Source: Candidatus Omnitrophota bacterium (GTDB lineage: Bacteria > Omnitrophota > Gorgyraeia > Duberdicusellales > 4484-171). Taken from it: a stretch of 42,303 nt of DNA. The translations under genes were made by a program, and so were the position numbers. The DNA is taken from positions 1 through 42,303 of the forward strand of contig JAQTSA010000003.1 of NCBI GenBank assembly GCA_028711575.1, in the 5' to 3' direction. Below, one piece after another: positions 32,880 through 42,303 of this stretch (within the stretch, counting starts at the first letter, position 1; each line of letters begins with the position of its first letter). The notes beneath the pieces were generated by a model. That model was not told where the DNA came from. It was given only the letters and a program-made list of their open reading frames with translations, and ran no database searches.

Positions 32880-33454
32880 AGAATTACCTCCTTGAGTTCT
32901 TCGGCCGATAAGACTCTTATTCCGACTTTAGCAGCCCAATCTTTAAGCCCGTTATCGGCAGTTGCCAGAGCGGCCTTTAACTCTTTTGCGAGAAGAAGCA
33001 AGTCAAAATCTTCCTTGCTGTCAAGGACGCCTTCTCTCAAAGCTACCCGGAACTCTTCTCTCAGGCGCTTTATTATGTCAGTTTCTTTTTCTCGGTCCTG
33101 GGCGTCAGAGTGTAAGGCTTTACGGCAGTATTTTTCGCTTATTCGTAAGCCCTTATTAATGCGATTACGCATTTCTTCGATAAATTCGTACATAAATAAG
33201 GCCGGAACTTTTTCTTCATAGGACGATGGCGGCTTTTGAGTAAGGCTGACGGTTTGATCTACCGCAATCGGACCGTCAATGAACTTCATAAGTTCTTCAA
33301 ATATTGAAGGCGGCATAAAACAGTCTAATGACTTATGGTCTTTTATTAATCCAAGAAAATTGGTAAAAGCATCTTTTGGGGTTTTCCCAAAAAAATGTCG
33401 AGCATCAGGGTTAACGAAAATACTTGTATCAAGAACGACTTTTGTCTTGTTCAT
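32876..33454 (-). CDS. UPF0278 PIN-domain protein ('RNA ligase partner')
   Basis: 192 aa. The UPF0278 pattern, best known from archaea, is clear: VVLDTSIFVNPDARHFFGKT, then FMPPSIFEELMKFID, EKVPALFMYEFIEEMRNRIN, LREGVLDSKEDFDLLLLAKE and LATADNGLKDWAAKVGIRVL. The acidic PIN residues (LDTSIF, IFEEL, DSKEDFD, TADNG) are present, so it is probably a metal-dependent ribonuclease. The family name comes from its co-occurrence with the archaeal-type RNA ligase Pab1020; that ligase is not in this window. First gene of the minus-strand operon. Its promoter places the transcript 5' end at the ATG. Confidence 0.85.
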   Translation of the reverse strand: MNKTKVVLDTSIFVNPDARHFFGKTPKDAFTNFLGLIKDHKSLDCFMPPSIFEELMKFIDGPIAVDQTVSLTQKPPSSYEEKVPALFMYEFIEEMRNRINKGLRISEKYCRKALHSDAQDREKETDIIKRLREEFRVALREGVLDSKEDFDLLLLAKELKAALATADNGLKDWAAKVGIRVLSAEELKEVIL

Positions 33455-33460
33455 TTAAAC

Positions 33461-33489
33461 ATTGTAAGTCACAATTCTCCTAAAAGCAA
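33461..33489 (-). promoter_or_regulatory. Promoter of the PIN-YbjQ-M48 operon, leaderless arrangement
   Basis: On the minus strand, TTGCTT, 17 bp and TACAAT. Only 6 nt separate the -10 box from the ATG at 33454, so transcription would start at the initiation codon. Confidence 0.55.
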
Positions 33490-33624
33490 TAACAGTTTAG
33501 GTTTTCATTCAGCCGTTGGAGGTTGGATAAAGCAGTAAAAGTTTAATATTATATAAAAAGTTTCAATTCGCGTTTTTTAGGTTATAATAACTATGTAAAT
33601 ATATCGTCTATCTACCAAATTATA

Positions 33625-33653
33625 TTGACACGACTTTGACTGTACGCTAAAAT
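33625..33653 (+). promoter_or_regulatory. Promoter of the tad-like operon
   Basis: A perfect TTGACA at 33625-33630, 17 bp and TAAAAT at 33648-33653. The predicted start near 33660 leaves a short leader ending in the strong Shine-Dalgarno GGGGGGAG before the ATG at 33674. A second TATAAT lies at 33583-33588. Confidence 0.65.
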
Positions 33654-33673
33654 AAATAAAAAAGGGGGGAGTA

Positions 33674-34555
33674 ATGAAAAGATTAATATTAACAAGTCTT
33701 ACATTTTGTTTTTTTATTGTTGGTTGTGACGGTTTAGTTCCTGAGGATAAAAGCACAAGCTCGGTGAAAGTCCAGAAAGATATTAAGGGTGACCTTTTAG
33801 CGCAAGTTGGCGACTGGAAAATAGGAACCCGTGATTTTACTGATAAATTAGATGTTCTAATCAAACTTTATCCTGATTCTAAGCTGAACGAGTCTGACGC
33901 TAAAAAAGAAATTTTAAAAGTTATTGTTGATACTGAGGTTTTAGCAAGTGAGGCTAACGCTCGTGGGCTGGGTAAAGATCAGGAGGTCTTAGAAGCGGTA
34001 CGTTACTTTAAACAAAACCTTTTAGCACAGAAAATTCTTGAAAATATCGCTCAAGGGATAAATATCAGCGATTTGGAAGTTAAGAATTTTTATGACGCGA
34101 ACAAATTAAGTTTCACTCAGCCGGAAGAAAGAAAAATAAGAGAAATAGTTGTGCCAACTGAAACCGAAGCTAAGGATATACTTGTTCGAATTTACCAGGG
34201 CGATGATTTTGCCTCTTTAGCAAGAAGTTATTCGACATCTGATACGCGGGCTCAAGGCGGCGATTTAGGGTGGCTGAAAGTTGATTTAGAAACAAAGTTT
34301 CGGGATTTTTGGAAGGAAGCATTTTTACGGGATAAAGGTTCGGTTTCCGGTTATTTCCGTGATCCAAAAGGGCTTTATTACATTCTTAAAATTGAGGATA
34401 TAAAGGGCGGTGAGGCTAAACCGCTGGTTGAAGTAAGAGAGGATATTCGAAATTATTTAACAGAACAGGAATTACTGAAGAAAAAAGAAGAAATCATCAA
34501 CGAACGTAAACCGAAATTAAAGGCGTACACTCTTAACGATAATCTCCTTGAATAG
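33674..34555 (+). CDS. Lipoprotein peptidyl-prolyl isomerase (SurA/PpiC-like)
   Basis: 293 aa. A signal peptide with a lipobox ends at C18 (FFIVGC). A SurA-N/PrsA-like chaperone region (about 38-125; KKEILKVIVDTEVLASEANA) is followed by a parvulin domain (about 135-235; EERKIREIVVPTETEAKDIL, GDDFASLARSYSTSDTRAQG, GDLGWLK). Parvulin lipoproteins help fold exported and outer-membrane proteins. It leads the tad-like operon (14 nt before cpaB-like), so the secretin in the same operon is a likely client. The expected catalytic His of the first parvulin strand (KxRHIL) is replaced (RKIREI), so isomerase activity is doubtful; the chaperone role may dominate. Confidence 0.88.
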   Translation: MKRLILTSLTFCFFIVGCDGLVPEDKSTSSVKVQKDIKGDLLAQVGDWKIGTRDFTDKLDVLIKLYPDSKLNESDAKKEILKVIVDTEVLASEANARGLGKDQEVLEAVRYFKQNLLAQKILENIAQGINISDLEVKNFYDANKLSFTQPEERKIREIVVPTETEAKDILVRIYQGDDFASLARSYSTSDTRAQGGDLGWLKVDLETKFRDFWKEAFLRDKGSVSGYFRDPKGLYYILKIEDIKGGEAKPLVEVREDIRNYLTEQELLKKKEEIINERKPKLKAYTLNDNLLE

Positions 34556-34569
34556 GAAAAGGGGGCTTG

Positions 34570-35382
34570 ATGGACAAACGAATCATAAACATTATAATAG
34601 GTATAGTTTGTGCGGCCGGCGCTATTTTGCTAATTCATGGCCATATAATGAAGCAGGAAGGCCGAATTCAGCAGTTGATTGAAGAAGGCAAAGCTGTACG
34701 GGTTGTTGTCGCTCGCTACGATATCTCAAGAGAAACGACGATTACCGAAGAAATGGTAACTACCAAGGTTGTGAACCGAAACGCTTTACAGCCGGGAGAT
34801 TTAACAGCAATGGAGTCAGTTATCGGTAAGTTCGCGGAAGTTGATATTTTAAGCGGTCAGCATATCAATGGTAACATGATTCGGGCTTTTGGCTCTTTTG
34901 ATTTTTTGTCTCAAGCAGTTAAAAAGGGGTTAAGAGCTATAACTATTCCGGTGGATAAATTGTCGGCCGTTGAAGGCCTCTTAAAACCTCAGGACAAAAT
35001 TGATATTGTCGGTACATTCAATATTCCTACGGAAACCGGAGAAATCGCTCCGGTGGTACTGACGATATTCCAAAGTGTTGAAGTTCTCGCGACAAACACC
35101 AATATTTCAAGGTACAAAACATCAAAAGCGATTCAATCAGTTACCTTGGCTCTTGAACCGGAAGATGTTCGGACCCTTACTTTTGTTATGGAAATGGGTA
35201 GAATTAAACTGGTTTTAAGGGGTGAAGCTGATGTTGCTCAGGAAATAGGCTATACAGCTGTTACTTGGGATATCCTTATGCGTAAATTAGGCATGTATCA
35301 GGAACAGCCGGAAATTACGGAAAGCCCAACTATATCGGTTTATCGCGGCTCGGATATGGAGCAGGCGCCTGTGATGCAATAA
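34570..35382 (+). CDS. cpaB: CpaB/RcpC-like Flp pilus assembly protein
   Basis: 270 aa. The track begins with the TTG before the ATG; the ATG at 34570 sits correctly behind AGGGGG. An N-terminal membrane anchor (about 4-22) is followed by a SAF domain (about 40-110; VRVVVARYDISRETTITEEM, LQPGDLTAMESVIGKFAEVD, ILSGQHI) and the RcpC/CpaB domain (about 112-215; GLRAITIPVDKLSAVEGLLK, PQDKIDIVGTF, VEVLATNT, VTLALEPEDVRTLTF). CpaB proteins are periplasmic partners of the Tad secretin. The order CpaB-secretin-TadZ-TadA matches Tad loci. Confidence 0.88.
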   Translation: MDKRIINIIIGIVCAAGAILLIHGHIMKQEGRIQQLIEEGKAVRVVVARYDISRETTITEEMVTTKVVNRNALQPGDLTAMESVIGKFAEVDILSGQHINGNMIRAFGSFDFLSQAVKKGLRAITIPVDKLSAVEGLLKPQDKIDIVGTFNIPTETGEIAPVVLTIFQSVEVLATNTNISRYKTSKAIQSVTLALEPEDVRTLTFVMEMGRIKLVLRGEADVAQEIGYTAVTWDILMRKLGMYQEQPEITESPTISVYRGSDMEQAPVMQ

Positions 35383-35384
35383 TA

Positions 35385-35400
35385 AAGGAGGTGCGTCATA
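35385..35400 (+). promoter_or_regulatory. Perfect Shine-Dalgarno followed by an AUA start codon
   Basis: AAGGAGGTG (35385-35393) is followed at ideal spacing by ATA (35398-35400), which opens a complete signal peptide. An in-frame TAA at 35383 rules out any start further upstream. Between that stop and the TTG at 35431 there is no ATG or GTG in frame. Confidence 0.65.
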
Positions 35401-37047
35401 AAGAAATTATCTTTTCTTATTAGCATATTTTTGTCTTTTTCATTTCTTTTTCCGCCTGCCTATTGCAGAGATCCTTTATCGTTTGAAGAAGAGTCTCAAG
35501 AGGATGTTACCCTGGTCATCGGAGAAGTCAGTGTCTTTTCGGTGTATTCTCCGGAACGGGTGTCGATCCGAAACCCGGAAATCGCCGATATCACCAATGT
35601 TGCTGAAAACGAAGTAGTTATCGTTGCTAAAGCTGCCGGCGACACCGCGCTGACAATTTGGGATAGGGAAGGTGAAAAGATCTTTTACATAACAGTATAT
35701 TCTCAGGATTTCAGCCGAGTAAAAAAACGAATGGAAAAACTGCTGCATAGCGATTTAAAAATCCCTGGCATCTACGTTAAAATTAACCCAACCAACGGCC
35801 GGTTGATGGTTATGGGTGAAGCGACCAAACAAAATAAAGAGCATATTGAGAGTTTGCTTGCTCCTTTTGAAGGAGACGAGTCAGATCCTGATAAGCCGGA
35901 TTTTGTTGATAACCTTGTCACAGAAAAAAAAGAATTTAAAGTTGTCGAGATTGAAGCTAGAATCCTGGAAATTAATAAGACCGACCTTGATAATTTAGGC
36001 GTTGAATGGCAGCAATATCTTCAAATTCGTCAAGAACCTTATGGCGCTCCGTCAAGCGGTACCGGTTCAGTTGAGACCACGTTAAGTCTTATTCGTCCTT
36101 GGACCGCGGTTTGGGGCATGGGGCAATGGTCTCGAGACGCGATTCACGCTAAACTTAATATGCTGATTAGCCGGGGTAGTGGTAAAGAACTGTCTCGTCC
36201 AAAATTGATGTGTTTAACCGGGGAAGAAGCCAAACTGGTTGTTGGCGGAGAAATGCCTTATTTGAGCGGTGCGACCTCCGGTGCCGCCGGAACGTCTATC
36301 AACGTTGAATATAAGGAGTACGGCATAGTTTTTAATGTCAAACCTACTGTTCTTTCGGACGGAAACATTTTTATGAATCTTAAAACCGAGGTCAGCGAGT
36401 TAGACTGGACTAACGCTTTAACTCTTACCGGAAACACCGGCGCAAGCCTGCCGGCTTTTACCACTCGTCAGGCCGAAACGGTGTTAAACATGCAGGATGG
36501 CGACACGGTATTTATTGCCGGATTGATCAAAAGCGACGTTTCTAACACTATTAAAAAGTTTCCTGCCTTAGCAAATGTTCCGGTTTTAGGCAGTTTGTTT
36601 CGTTCAAAAGACTTTCAGAATCGGCAAACTGAACTTGTGATTTCTCTTACGCCGCGGGTCATTGATGTTGAGCCAAAAATTAAAATTCCTGAAATCCAGG
36701 ATGTCCCTGCCGGCCGTTACCGGGCAAACCTTGAAAATTATCACGACATGATACCTGAAGATTTGCAGGGTTATGTCATGGGCGTACAACGTAAGATCTT
36801 AAATAATGTCGCTTATCCGGTACGATTGCTCAATACCGGTTGGGAAGGCATTGTCGTTATGAACATAAAAATAGACCATATCGGACAGTTGGTCGCTAAT
36901 AAGGTTGTTAAATCTTCCGGCTATAATATTTTTGATGAAGACGCGATAAGTATGGTCAGCGGACTGCAGTTTGATCCTTTTCCTCCGCACGTTGACATTG
37001 AGGAACTTGAGATAGAAGTTCCTATCGTGTATCGTGAAAAAAGATAG
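35398..37047 (+). CDS. cpaC: Tad-type secretin (CpaC/RcpA-like) with C-terminal TonB-like domain
   Basis: 549 aa if initiated at AUA. Outer-membrane channel of the Tad system. Signal peptide: (M)KKLSFLISIFLSFSFLFPPAYC. The pilus-assembly N-domain (about 35-110; VTLVIGEVSVFSVYSPERVS, VIVAKAAGDTALTIWDREGE) is followed by a BON-like part, then the secretin domain (about 235-415; AKLNMLISRGSGKELSRPKL, GIVFNVKPTV, ETVLNMQDGDTVFIAGLI, FPALANVPVLGSLFRSKDFQ, ELVISLTPRVI). The last 85-90 residues match the TonB C-terminal pattern (AYPVRLLNTGWEGIVVMNIK, KSSGYNIFDEDAISMVSGLQ, FDPFPP, VPIVY), which I do not know as a usual secretin tail. The TTG at 35431 would lose half the signal peptide and lacks a ribosome site. 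Confidence 0.87.
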   Translation: MKKLSFLISIFLSFSFLFPPAYCRDPLSFEEESQEDVTLVIGEVSVFSVYSPERVSIRNPEIADITNVAENEVVIVAKAAGDTALTIWDREGEKIFYITVYSQDFSRVKKRMEKLLHSDLKIPGIYVKINPTNGRLMVMGEATKQNKEHIESLLAPFEGDESDPDKPDFVDNLVTEKKEFKVVEIEARILEINKTDLDNLGVEWQQYLQIRQEPYGAPSSGTGSVETTLSLIRPWTAVWGMGQWSRDAIHAKLNMLISRGSGKELSRPKLMCLTGEEAKLVVGGEMPYLSGATSGAAGTSINVEYKEYGIVFNVKPTVLSDGNIFMNLKTEVSELDWTNALTLTGNTGASLPAFTTRQAETVLNMQDGDTVFIAGLIKSDVSNTIKKFPALANVPVLGSLFRSKDFQNRQTELVISLTPRVIDVEPKIKIPEIQDVPAGRYRANLENYHDMIPEDLQGYVMGVQRKILNNVAYPVRLLNTGWEGIVVMNIKIDHIGQLVANKVVKSSGYNIFDEDAISMVSGLQFDPFPPHVDIEELEIEVPIVYREKR

Positions 37048-37120
37048 CTGAAAAGTTATTCAGGCTGGGTTAAGAATTTTTCTTAATACTTTCCTTTGTA
37101 ATGTTTCTTGGTAAAACTTT

Positions 37121-39283
<2,163 letters not shown>

Positions 39284-39285
39284 TT

Positions 39286-40350
39286 ATGGCTGAAGGAATG
39301 CAAAAATTAAGAAAGCTTTTAGGTGACGAAAAAATTACCGAAATAATGGTAAACGGCCCAAACGCTACTTTTCTTGAAGTTCAAGGTCATAAATATAAGA
39401 TCGATACTCTTTTTACTGATGAAGACATGCAGGAAATAATCGATGAAGTTTTTAATAAAGTCGGCAAACCGATTTCATACTATAACCCGAGCGGTGACGT
39501 TTGTTTAGAAGACGGCTCACGCCTTAACTTGATTACTTACCCTTTAGCCCGTTGCGGAACGACTCTGACCATTAGAAAATTTGACCGTCAGCTTCATAGC
39601 ATTGATGACCTTATCGAAAAAGGTACTTTGAGCCGGAAAATGGCCGACTTTTTAATCGCTTGTATCAAAGGGCAGGTCAACATTCTTTTTTCCGGCGCGA
39701 CCGGTTCGGGAAAAACAACAACTATGGAAATGCTTTCTTACCATATACCGGAACAGGAACGTATTGTTACCATTGAAGATACTGCTGAGCTTATTCTTCA
39801 CCAGGAAAACCTTGTTCCGATGGAAACCCGATCGCCTGACGAGCACGGTAAAGGCGAGGTTACTTTACGGGACTTGATTCGTAACTCATTGCGTATGCGC
39901 CCGGACAGAATTATTGTTGGTGAGGTCAGAGGCCCGGAAGCTTTAGACATGATTCAAGCTATGTCAACCGGCCACCGGGGAACTTTAGCGGTTATTCATG
40001 GCAACTCTCCACAGGAAATAACCAGCCGGCTTGAAACTTTAATTCTTTCTTCCGGCATAAAGCTTCCGGTACATGAGATAAGAAGAATGATTGGAAACAC
40101 TTTGAACATTATTGTTCAGCAGGAACGTATGGCTGACGGGGTGCGCCGGATAACTCAGATCTCTGAAGCGCGTGGAGTTGAACGGGAAGAAGTCGCTTTA
40201 CAGGACATTTATGTTTTTCGTAGAGAAGGGAAAACTGCCGACGGGCGAATCAAGGGTAGTTTTCAGACAGTTATGCGTATGTATCCCCGCTTTTTTGCTG
40301 AGTTCCAGCGTTTAGGAATTTTAGACGAAAAAATCTTTTCTGACCACTAA
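39286..40350 (+). CDS. Second TadA/CpaF-like secretion ATPase
   Basis: 354 aa. It corresponds to the C-terminal two thirds of Tad[41 protein letters not shown], Walker [10 protein letters not shown] (about 137-145), Walker [13 protein letters not shown] and [14 protein letters not shown]. The long N-terminal helical region of classic CpaF is absent; in the fused neighbour it may be present after the TadZ part. Both copies keep catalytic motifs, so the operon encodes two active motors that could form hetero-oligomers or act as extension and retraction engines. It begins 2 nt after the fusion gene, with close sequence similarity to that gene's C-terminus. Confidence 0.93.
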   Translation: MAEGMQKLRKLLGDEKITEIMVNGPNATFLEVQGHKYKIDTLFTDEDMQEIIDEVFNKVGKPISYYNPSGDVCLEDGSRLNLITYPLARCGTTLTIRKFDRQLHSIDDLIEKGTLSRKMADFLIACIKGQVNILFSGATGSGKTTTMEMLSYHIPEQERIVTIEDTAELILHQENLVPMETRSPDEHGKGEVTLRDLIRNSLRMRPDRIIVGEVRGPEALDMIQAMSTGHRGTLAVIHGNSPQEITSRLETLILSSGIKLPVHEIRRMIGNTLNIIVQQERMADGVRRITQISEARGVEREEVALQDIYVFRREGKTADGRIKGSFQTVMRMYPRFFAEFQRLGILDEKIFSDH

Positions 40351-40421
40351 AAACACCAAAGACACCTTTCTATAACTTTAAAGCGGCGGTTGGCCGCAAT
40401 GGTTGTAAGAAATAATAAGTC

Positions 40422-41846
40422 ATGCCTAAAATTACGTCAGACACCAAACAACTTATTTTTCGTTTAGCAAAAAAAAATTATCTTGGCGTTCGTGAGATTT
40501 CGCTTTTGTTAGAGCAAAAATACGGAAAAAAAGTCTCGAAAAGCTCAGTTCAGCTGATTTTAAAGCCTAAACGATCCCGGCTTAAGATTAAAAAAGGCCC
40601 AAAACCGGCCCGCCTGCGTTACAGCAAATCGGCGTTAGATCAGGCCGGCCTTTTTATTCTTTTGGCAATGGATTATAAAGTTGATTTAATAGCTTATTTT
40701 TCCCGCGGCTTTAGCGGGTATTTTCCGAAAATCAGCGTTAGATCCATAGAAAAGATAATTAGTTTTTTAAGTTTATCGGCATATTGCGGCCGGGCAATAG
40801 AAACCTCTAAAAAAAACAAAACATTTTTGAAGTTGTCAGGCCAGTATTCTTTTCCTTCAAAAAAAGTTCAATCCTTTTTGGCGGGGATAACCAGTCATAT
40901 CCCAACGGTCGATATTAAAGATATAAAACAGCGGTTACAAACAGTTACGACCGTTAAACTGTACTTTAAAAACAACCTGGTCAGTTTTTTGGACGCTAAA
41001 CTTACCTGCTTTTGGGACGGCCCCTGTGAAAACCCGAAATTCTTTGAGACCTATCTTTACAGCGAAAAAATCGTTAAACAGCGTATCACAGAAAAGCATA
41101 TAATCATAGGGTATACTGAAGGGCAAAATTATTTGTCGGTTCGATTAACAAACTTTTTGTCCGGCCTGCGGTCCGGGCTAAAAAGAGTCGACCTTTTATT
41201 TTTAAACGGAAAAACCAAAGAAATTAAAGGAAACTTTGGGCCTAACCCTTCGTTTTTAATCGGTTATTTTCCCAGAAACTTTTCAAAATCAATTCAGTTT
41301 TTAGAAAAACCGCCTCGGTTTAAAAAACTTACCGTTTTTGACCGAGACTTTTATTACACGCCGGTTTTAACCCGGTTTATTAGAGAAAAAAGTTCAGAGG
41401 GAAATATCTTAAACAGCGTGTTAATAAAAACCAAACAACGTCAACTGCCGGTTTTGGGGATATTGACTGACCGAAGGAATTACGTGGACCATCTTACAAA
41501 ACAATATTTTTTTGTCTGGCCTTACCTTGACGAGACTTTTCTTAAACAACAAAATGTTTTGAGCCAAAAAAAGAGTGTATCAAAGGTAACGATTGACGAA
41601 ATAATTAATAAGTTACCGGACTTTTTTTCGTTTAAGGAATTATCTGATTTCAGCAAGTTAACTGACATATTATCATTCCTTTTAAAAAAAGAATTTTCTT
41701 TTCTAGAGTGCCGTAACCGTTGCGGCGGACTCGTCAAAGAAAAGGATGTTTTAAGGTTAACCATTCCTTCGATACCAAAAGAAACGAAATATCATTTTAA
41801 TAACAGTTGTCTTTATATAGAAGGTAAGCGAGTTGTTATGGTTTAA
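40422..41846 (+). CDS. HTH protein with IS4-transposase-like features, function unknown
   Basis: 474 aa. The N-terminal 50 residues form a Tc1/IS630-style helix-turn-helix (KQLIFRLAKKNYLGVREISL, LLEQKYGKKVSKSSVQLIL). The body has strand patterns like an RNase-H-fold DDE transposase: VKLYFKNNLVSFLDAKL for a first Asp, and LTVFDRDFYYTPVLTRFI, which resembles the DRGFYS motif of IS4-type enzymes. No Y-(2)-R-(3)-E-(6)-K signature is seen and no terminal inverted repeats were found, so it may be a domesticated or decayed relative, or something unrelated. It lies 71 nt after the second tadA and immediately before the densest repeat block. A GCGGC-GGTTG-GCCGC hairpin lies upstream. Confidence 0.6.
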   Translation: MPKITSDTKQLIFRLAKKNYLGVREISLLLEQKYGKKVSKSSVQLILKPKRSRLKIKKGPKPARLRYSKSALDQAGLFILLAMDYKVDLIAYFSRGFSGYFPKISVRSIEKIISFLSLSAYCGRAIETSKKNKTFLKLSGQYSFPSKKVQSFLAGITSHIPTVDIKDIKQRLQTVTTVKLYFKNNLVSFLDAKLTCFWDGPCENPKFFETYLYSEKIVKQRITEKHIIIGYTEGQNYLSVRLTNFLSGLRSGLKRVDLLFLNGKTKEIKGNFGPNPSFLIGYFPRNFSKSIQFLEKPPRFKKLTVFDRDFYYTPVLTRFIREKSSEGNILNSVLIKTKQRQLPVLGILTDRRNYVDHLTKQYFFVWPYLDETFLKQQNVLSQKKSVSKVTIDEIINKLPDFFSFKELSDFSKLTDILSFLLKKEFSFLECRNRCGGLVKEKDVLRLTIPSIPKETKYHFNNSCLYIEGKRVVMV

Positions 41847-41847
41847 T

Positions 41848-41879
41848 AGTGATTAAGTGATTGAGTAATTAAGTTATTA
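41848..41879 (+). repeat. Octamer repeat, locus C
   Basis: TAGTGATT, AAGTGATT, GAGTAATT and AAGTTATT follow in tandem directly after the stop of the HTH gene. Same family and orientation as the arrays at 7855 and 24036. Confidence 0.58.
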
Positions 41880-41908
41880 AGGGGACGCAAGAGCGCAAGT
41901 TGGAGTAC

Positions 41909-42139
41909 GTCAAACGTTCACTACGTTCACGTCAAACTGGCTCGTCTACGACGAAGCCGTCAAACCGGCACTACGTGCCGTCAAACCGGCACTACGTGCC
42001 GTCAAACAATCGCTTTAGAAATAATTAGAAATAAATTGAAATTTATAGAAATGGATAGAAATTCGTTGTTTGGGCCTCAGGATTGCCTATTCAATGCTCG
42101 CTACGCTTGCGTCAAACACGCGAAGTACGTATGTCAAAC
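41909..42139 (+). repeat. GTCAAAC-linked array of TAC-centred units
   Basis: GTCAAAC occurs at 41909, 41931, 41959, 41980, 42001, 42111 and 42133. The units between are 14-21 bp. Two are identical, CGGCACTACGTGCC, which fold as GGCAC-TAC-GTGCC. Another is GGCTCGTC-TAC-GACGAAGCC, a hairpin with a different stem and the same TAC loop. The unit GTTCACTACGTTCAC has TAC at its centre but does not fold cleanly. The 457-nt stretch from 41847 to the window end contains repeats only; I see no gene in it. Confidence 0.6.
42016..42065 (+). repeat. Five-copy 10-bp-period array (TAGAAATNNN), locus C
   Basis: TAGAAATAAT, TAGAAATAAA, TTGAAATTTA, TAGAAATGGA and TAGAAATTCG lie exactly 10 bp apart. Same unit as both arrays at 24081-24194. 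It splits the GTCAAAC array between its fifth and sixth linkers. Confidence 0.65.
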
Positions 42140-42152
42140 TGCTCAGCCTCAC

Positions 42153-42211
42153 GGCGCTGTTCACGGATGATCACAAAGTCCCGCTACCGCGGGAAGCAGA
42201 TGATCACTGAT
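42153..42211 (+). repeat. Composite hairpin repeat, copy 2
   Basis: Flanks GGCGCTGTTCACGGATGATC-ACA (42153-42175) and AGCAGATGATCACTGAT (42195-42211) match copy 1 at 23918 with only three substitutions. The enclosed hairpin TCCCGC-TACC-GCGGGA has a different stem sequence. Confidence 0.7.
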
Positions 42212-42303
42212 TATACTTTTTCTTTGGTATAAACACCTGTTTGAACTCAAATACGATCATATATCAATCTTTTAATTCTTTCCCTATCAAGGCTATTTCC
42301 TGT

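Noticed and set aside
41909-42007. Regularly spaced GTCAAAC units resembling a CRISPR array
   Set aside because: The constant part is only 7 bp, the variable units are 14-21 bp and self-complementary, two units are identical, and no cas genes are present.

Overview
This AT-rich window (GC in the high thirties by eye) comes from a didermic, non-model bacterium. The diderm call rests on a secretin, a Tad/Flp-type secretion set, a lipoprotein PPIase and several signal peptides. Indirect Gln/Asn tRNA charging (gatCAB), a PAC2-family protein, a UPF0278 PIN protein usually seen in archaea, a bactofilin carrying a DNA-binding domain and many secreted TPR proteins with a short 'GxxxxGKIV' domain suggest Omnitrophota (old OP3) or a relative. 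That phylum call is an inference from gene content only. There is no rRNA, no intact insertion sequence and no CRISPR array.

Layout. 1-4658 holds the end of a TrkH K+ transporter, a small membrane protein and pheS-pheT; this PheT lacks the usual tRNA-binding OB domain. 4743-4943 holds a strong promoter and a foldable RNA that looks like 6S RNA, just upstream of rarA. 6437-7399 is a PAC2-family gene, followed by two abutting long stem-loops and tRNA-Leu(GAG). 7915-11539 (minus strand) is a three-gene signalling operon: FIST sensor, histidine kinase and REC-GGDEF response regulator. 11669-16584 is cvpA-like, nif3-like, dnaG and rpoD, a macromolecular-synthesis-type operon. 16760-19939 is gatC-gatA-gatB, then ctpA, tsaD and mgtC. 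22816-23689 is a bactofilin fused to an excisionase-type HTH, followed by a second HTH protein with a C-terminal membrane anchor. 23801 is a CAU tRNA followed by a repeat-rich spacer. 24297-31044 holds a 7TM-GAF-HD-GYP protein, a half-size EamA transporter, a nitroreductase and a run of exported proteins: two paralogous TPR proteins, a YwqK/MORN protein, a gluzincin peptidase and a cupin. 31077-33454 (minus strand) is UPF0278 PIN, YbjQ, YbjQ-TM and an M48 protease. 33674-40350 is a Tad-like operon: lipoprotein PPIase, CpaB, a secretin with a TonB-like C-terminus, a TadZ-TadA fusion and a second TadA. 40422-41846 is an HTH protein distantly resembling IS4-type transposases. The window ends in a second repeat-rich spacer.

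How the parts connect. The tad set contains export ATPases, secretin and CpaB, but the inner-membrane platform (TadB/C), pilin and prepilin peptidase are not in view. The FIST-kinase-diguanylate-cyclase operon and the HD-GYP protein could make and break c-di-GMP. Three intergenic spacers share families of short repeats with periods of 8 and 10 bp and hairpin units, so they look like members of one dispersed repeat system. Several genes (gatC, the PIN gene, rarA) have -10 boxes placed so that the transcript would begin at the start codon, which suggests leaderless translation. The secretin gene has a perfect Shine-Dalgarno and signal peptide only if translation begins at an AUA codon.
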